From Parelaphostrongylus tenuis (taxonomy: Eukaryota; Nematoda; Chromadorea; Rhabditida; Metastrongylidae), in contig JAHQIW010002141.1 of the NCBI GenBank assembly GCA_019055375.1, positions 1-64,000 of the forward strand: a DNA stretch of 64,000 nt, given 5' to 3'. The notes beneath the pieces were generated by a model. That model did not search any database and was not told where the DNA came from. It was given only the letters and a program-made list of their open reading frames with translations. Positions 60,361-64,000 of this stretch are shown here, one piece after another (position 1 is the stretch's first letter; each line of letters opens with the position of its first letter). The translations under genes and the position numbers were made by a program.

Positions 60361-60789
60361 CGATAAAGCAGTCTTTCAAGCAGAAATAACCTACTGCTCT
60401 CTGTATTAAGAAGAAATTCTCGTTGGAAATGGATTGTACTCTTGTCTTTTCTCTATCTTTGCTTTATGCTCCATTTGATTGGAAGTCCTAACAAACCACA
60501 ATGAAGGGACCTAGATCAATGGGGAGTGGTTTTAATCAACACTAATTTTGCGTGACTGTCACGTTTGTGAATTCATTAATCATCGGGTTAACCGGAAGAT
60601 TATACTCCAGAATCTCGTGAAAATTGACCAGACGGTAATGTTCAACGGCAATAGAGTGCCAGGTATTAGCTTCACAGTGAACACTATTATATAATATCTA
60701 TTGTTTTTACGGAAACATGGACAGCTAAACTAATCAGTCTGACTGAAGTGGAGCTAAATTTTAAAAATAGGAAAATAATTCCATAATTG

Positions 60790-61142
60790 TCAATCATTCT
60801 GCTTTGGTCTTGTAGGTGGCCCAAAGTTGTCATAGTCGCCTTTCTCCATCGCTGAACGCTGAAAATGAAGACTTGATGACAGCGTTTGGTAAACGCTGAA
60901 ATCTTAAATTCAACTTCTATCGACTTCAGGTTACCAGCATTCCCTAACAATTAAGGAATACGAGATCGCGGACAGCAGAAATTGAGATAGGATTCCAGGT
61001 TATCGGCATTGCCGAGTGGATAGTGAAGCACAGCACTGACATTTTCATCAGTCTTAACTCTGACCATTTTGGAAAAACGACTTTGGAAATCTGCCAACAT
61101 AATTTCCAGAGATTTGTCGGCTACTATGCGAACTTGGTTCAT
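60790..61142 (-). CDS. Candidate two-part gene
   Basis: A frame from ATG at 61142 to 60951 encodes NQVRIVADKSLEIMLADF and PLGNADNLESYLNF. A terminal exon at 60790-60858 (acceptor attttcag) encodes MEKGDYDNFGPPTRPKQND and a stop. Between them 60905-60945 repeats the NAxNLxS theme (GNAGNLKSIE), so a small internal duplication is present. The connecting splice was not resolved. Unknown family. Confidence 0.35.
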
Positions 61143-61164
61143 CTCTCAGGTGTTTTTTGATTTA

Positions 61165-61885
61165 CGTAAGAGCTCCACAGTGCAGTAATCTACTGTAGTG
61201 AATATCGTATATATATGCGAAATGATCACGAAAATTGTTCATTGTAGTGTAATTGGAGGAAATATTCTCCCGTCTAAATTGCAATATATTTTGTGTTTAC
61301 AATCTTTAGAGTGCCACGGATGCGAGCAATGTACAGCTACGATTTTTGATCACCGTCCAACAATCATCAAGCCTTCCGTCTCGTCCGTGTCGGTGAATAG
61401 ATATCAGCTTGTGTGGGGAGATAGCAACACTGACTTGATGCATCCGATTTCCAATATGAGTCAGAATCAGTCACAAACATATTTTGGTGCATTTCTTTTA
61501 TCGGAAAGCCGCGTTGGAGATGATATTTTTGGCTAGACAAGGGCTCTCTGCTAGATCTTCAATGATCGAAAGCTTGAAAACATGGGGGAATCCAAAAATG
61601 CATTCGTTTTGAGAAAGGCTTGTTACAGAACTGTAGCACTCAAAGTAGAATTGTATTCCGCATGCGATGAGCATCATCGCGTTCACGTCTTGCTTCACAA
61701 AGCTACTCTCTAAACTCATAGTTGAGAGACGTCATACCTCGCTCAGCTACTGCAGTGGCGTCGCGTTCCGTGAGAAAGCAGGCGCTGATAGACAGACATG
61801 CATTCTTGGGCATTCAAATGCATCTTGCCTGCGACAGCGCGCAATTGATGGCCTGACGGCTTCTGCTTATCATCGGTGGTCCTAA
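61165..61885. repeat. Third copy of the SD2 5' part
   Basis: Aligns with 3812-4530 and 39301-39890 in the same orientation, more diverged, and includes the SINE2-like stretch (about 61350-61470) and the gctcagctactgcagtggcg stretch. Confidence 0.75.
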
Positions 61886-62073
61886 ATAAACACACGATGT
61901 AATGCTAAAAGCACTCCATTTTTCGGAAATAGAACCCGGATTGCCCGCGTGGCTAGTAAGCATTCTAAACCTGAATCATCAGTGCCTAAAGTGCAATTTG
62001 GTTCAAGTCATAAGTCCTTGTCTATTCTTTTTAAGCGAAACAAGGGTTCATAACGCATTTTTTTTTCAAACAG

Positions 62074-62114
62074 ATGACCTTTCGGTAGCTGTGCCTTCAT
62101 CAGAGTCTGGATAA
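62074..62114 (+). CDS. Possible short terminal exon
   Basis: Acceptor tttttttttcaaacag is followed by 13 codons (DLSVAVPSSESG) and TAA. The strong polypyrimidine tract is the main support. Upstream exon not identified. Confidence 0.25.
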
Positions 62115-62319
62115 GGCTATTGACAACCCAGTCAATTATATACATCTAATACTTCACTCAAAAAACATTACCAAAACCTAGATTTCAGTCGCTTCAAGAA
62201 CATACTAACCTTCAACATACTCGCCGCTCTTTTTGAGCTGAGACTAATCACCCAGAGATCACATGAACATCAAGTCGTTAATGTCGAAGAAGCAAGGGTC
62301 ATGCGCCGTAATATCTAAC

Positions 62320-62545
62320 ACACTGCATAGGACGGAGATCGAACACGGATCGCCGGCGTGAGCGACACGGGAGCATTTCTACCACATAATCGCCACAGCC
62401 TACGCGACGATGTGAATCAACTCATAAATGTCGGAACGCACAATTTCTACGACGTCATTTCTAAAACATTGCATTGGTAAAGATCCGAATCCAGGTCGCC
62501 CTCCTGGCAAGCGAACATCTTACGACTGAACTAGCAATGCTCTGC
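62320..62545 (-). repeat. Two tRNA-SINE-like relics
   Basis: Minus strand B-box-like GTTCGATCTCCG at about 62337 and GGATTCGGATC at about 62480, each followed upstream by A-box-like bases. Diverged members of the SINE1 type. Confidence 0.4.
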
Positions 62546-62646
62546 AATTGAAATCTAAATATAAGTCGATCAGAGAAATGACGGTCTGATCTCTATTTCA
62601 ACGACGTGGCGACTGTTGCTCATGACTTTAGCGTTTTTCGACCATA

Positions 62647-63006
62647 ATGTATAAACACTGCTGTCTTGAGTCGGTTCGTCTTTTTTCTTTTGTTCCTCAT
62701 TTTGTTGTATTCCTTGTATTTCCACATATATTTTGTGATATCACTATAAGTCTACTGACATTATGCAATAAAGATTCAGTCATCTGGTCATCGCCATTAC
62801 TGAAGGGTCATGTTGCGTTGTTTTCGTCGGCAGTCGGCGCGATCATCTTGCAGATAGGACGAGTTATCGTCACTATGCTGTGGTTTCGTAATGAAATCCA
62901 GAATTTCGTGTCATTAAGCACATATATACGCATTAAGGAGCGCTACATGACAGTGGAGACTTCAGAAAGGCTAACTGTTGCTGAAGAAGGGCCAGTGCTT
63001 CCTTAA
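62647..63006 (+). CDS. Probable C-terminus of a multi-pass membrane protein
   Basis: 119 codons to a TAA at 63004-63006 that overlaps AATAAA (ttaataaaat), a tight gene end. Two hydrophobic segments: VVFLVFPHIFCDITISLL and ALFSSAVGAIILQIGRVIV. Then a basic/polar tail (FRNEIQNFVSLS, RIKERYMTVETSERLTVAEE). An acceptor-like ttgcag lies before IGRVIV, so the 5' part may be an intron and only the last 50 codons exonic. Two segments plus a cytoplasmic-type tail would suit the end of a nematode chemoreceptor-like 7TM protein, but no class signature was seen. Confidence 0.4.
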   Translation: MYKHCCLESVRLFSFVPHFVVFLVFPHIFCDITISLLTLCNKDSVIWSSPLLKGHVALFSSAVGAIILQIGRVIVTMLWFRNEIQNFVSLSTYIRIKERYMTVETSERLTVAEEGPVLP

Positions 63007-63498
63007 TAAAATCTTATTTTTGAAAGAGAAATCTCAATTACGATGTTATAAAACTTCGAACTGTTTTCTCTTATAGCTTCTTGTCTGCATATACCCGCAT
63101 TCTGATCATTTTCATATTTTTTTCTTATACTAACACTATTTACCTTCATACCTGACCTCAAATGGAATATTAGGCGAATTGTGAATTTTATTTTCATCTT
63201 GAACACTGAAATTAAATAATGCGACGTGAATCTTCTAGTTTTGATATTGTGTCATTCTATGCAGTACTCAAAGGTCATAACGTAGCCCATAAAAATATTG
63301 AAAAAATGAGGTTGTTCGAACTGATCTGACCAGAAATGAAATGCCATGAGCATTATCGGTCTCTGCTATCATTTCACTATATATGCGCACTAATTTTAAG
63401 CCCTATACTTTTTCTTTGAAACCCTCTCGTGAATACTAAATGAATGCTTCCAACCACTTCTTAACACTGGTTTTGTGCTACAATTTTAATAACGATGA

Positions 63499-63852
63499 AT
63501 GAATATTTCGAGTAAAAGAAACAATGGTTCAGGTACAGGAATGCGCATCTTTAGTAGAGAAGTTGTCCGGAAATGGGAAAGCGCAAACCATATCATGGCG
63601 TGTTCTGACAAAGTACTAGAAATGATTCAATATAAGCTTTTCTTAAAGTCGTACGTTGAAGAAAATGTGTTTTTGGTATACGATTTTACAGCAGTGTCGA
63701 ATATCAAAGGGCAAGTGGAAATGCGCTGTAGTTTAAATGAAGTGGATTTCGAATTGAAAAAGAAGAGACTTTCAGAATATATGGGAGTCGTTTCAGCTGA
63801 AAATATGTACAAAAAAGTTTATCCATTAAAAGCTTACCTTTCGTTGCGATAA
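63499..63852 (+). CDS. Hypothetical protein, 117 codons
   Basis: ATG to TAA at 63850-63852 with clear coding character: FSREVVRKWESANHIMACSD, YDFTAVSNIKGQVEMRC and a Lys/Glu-rich C-terminal third (NEVDFELKKKRLSEYMG). No signal peptide or membrane segment. A cryptic acceptor (ttttacag) lies inside, but the frame is continuous. It may continue or be preceded by exons outside the window. Not recognised. Confidence 0.5.
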   Translation: MNISSKRNNGSGTGMRIFSREVVRKWESANHIMACSDKVLEMIQYKLFLKSYVEENVFLVYDFTAVSNIKGQVEMRCSLNEVDFELKKKRLSEYMGVVSAENMYKKVYPLKAYLSLR

Positions 63853-64000
63853 AGCTTGCATAGAATCAAACTTATTCTATATACTACCAAAAAGCCGCTG
63901 TGAAGACACGGAGAGGAACCCTTAGGAGCAAAACGTAATGACCTTTCCGTTATTAGGAACTACTATGAATTTTTTTTTCACAAATCCATTTTAGCTTTGA

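Overview
The window looks like nuclear DNA of a clade V (strongylid, hookworm-like) nematode. It is AT-rich, with small exons joined by short introns ending in TTTCAG-type acceptors. It carries an RTE endonuclease/reverse-transcriptase relic of the nematode type, several mariner relics, a piggyBac relic, tRNA-derived SINEs and a Penelope-like element (PLE). Nothing suggests a prokaryotic operon. No host gene could be named with certainty. Gene models were built by hand from open frames, splice sites and agreement of intron phase. Species assignment is inference.

Layout. 1-5.9 kb: left copies of two duplicated blocks (SD1 and SD2); SD1 carries exons of a probable single-pass membrane protein with a long charged tail. 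6.2-12.5 kb: mostly single-copy DNA with a deleted mariner with TIRs (6158-6739), a minus-strand gene (6858-7818), a plus-strand membrane-anchored protein (8629-9867), a minus-strand five-exon gene (10442-11450) and another mariner relic. 13.3-16.5 kb: RTE LINE relic and a third mariner type. 17-21 kb: small candidate exons and tRNA-SINEs. 20.8-23.4 kb: a six-finger C2H2 zinc-finger gene on the minus strand whose introns are full of SINEs and a 600-bp foldback. 25.85-27.02 kb: a 48-bp minisatellite of about 24 copies. 27-29.8 kb: MITE-rich DNA.

29.8-39.3 kb and 50.1-58.6 kb are two versions (A and B) of one large duplicated block (SD3). Each holds the same mariner relic, a SINE2, five small gene models, a PLE piece and a 37-bp hammerhead-ribozyme-like motif. 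In B the order is X-Y-PLE. In A it is X-PLE-inverted Y-inverted X, so A has been rearranged inside the PLE. 39.3-45.6 kb repeats SD2 and SD1 in swapped order (circular permutation of 1-5.9 kb). 45.6-50.1 kb: mariner relic, a single-copy gene with two apparent frameshifts (46424-47507) and a piggyBac relic. 58.8-64 kb: small genes, a degraded third copy of one SD3 gene and a third copy of part of SD2.

The most informative features are the multi-kilobase duplications whose copies test each other. Some genes stay open in all copies, and one (the Y gene) is broken in both by different mutations. The PLE/hammerhead pair sits at the rearrangement. Stretches over 300 bp not mentioned (about 900-2550, 12.6-13.27, 16.5-17.2, 47.6-48.2, 49.0-49.6 kb) show no gene or element that I can support.
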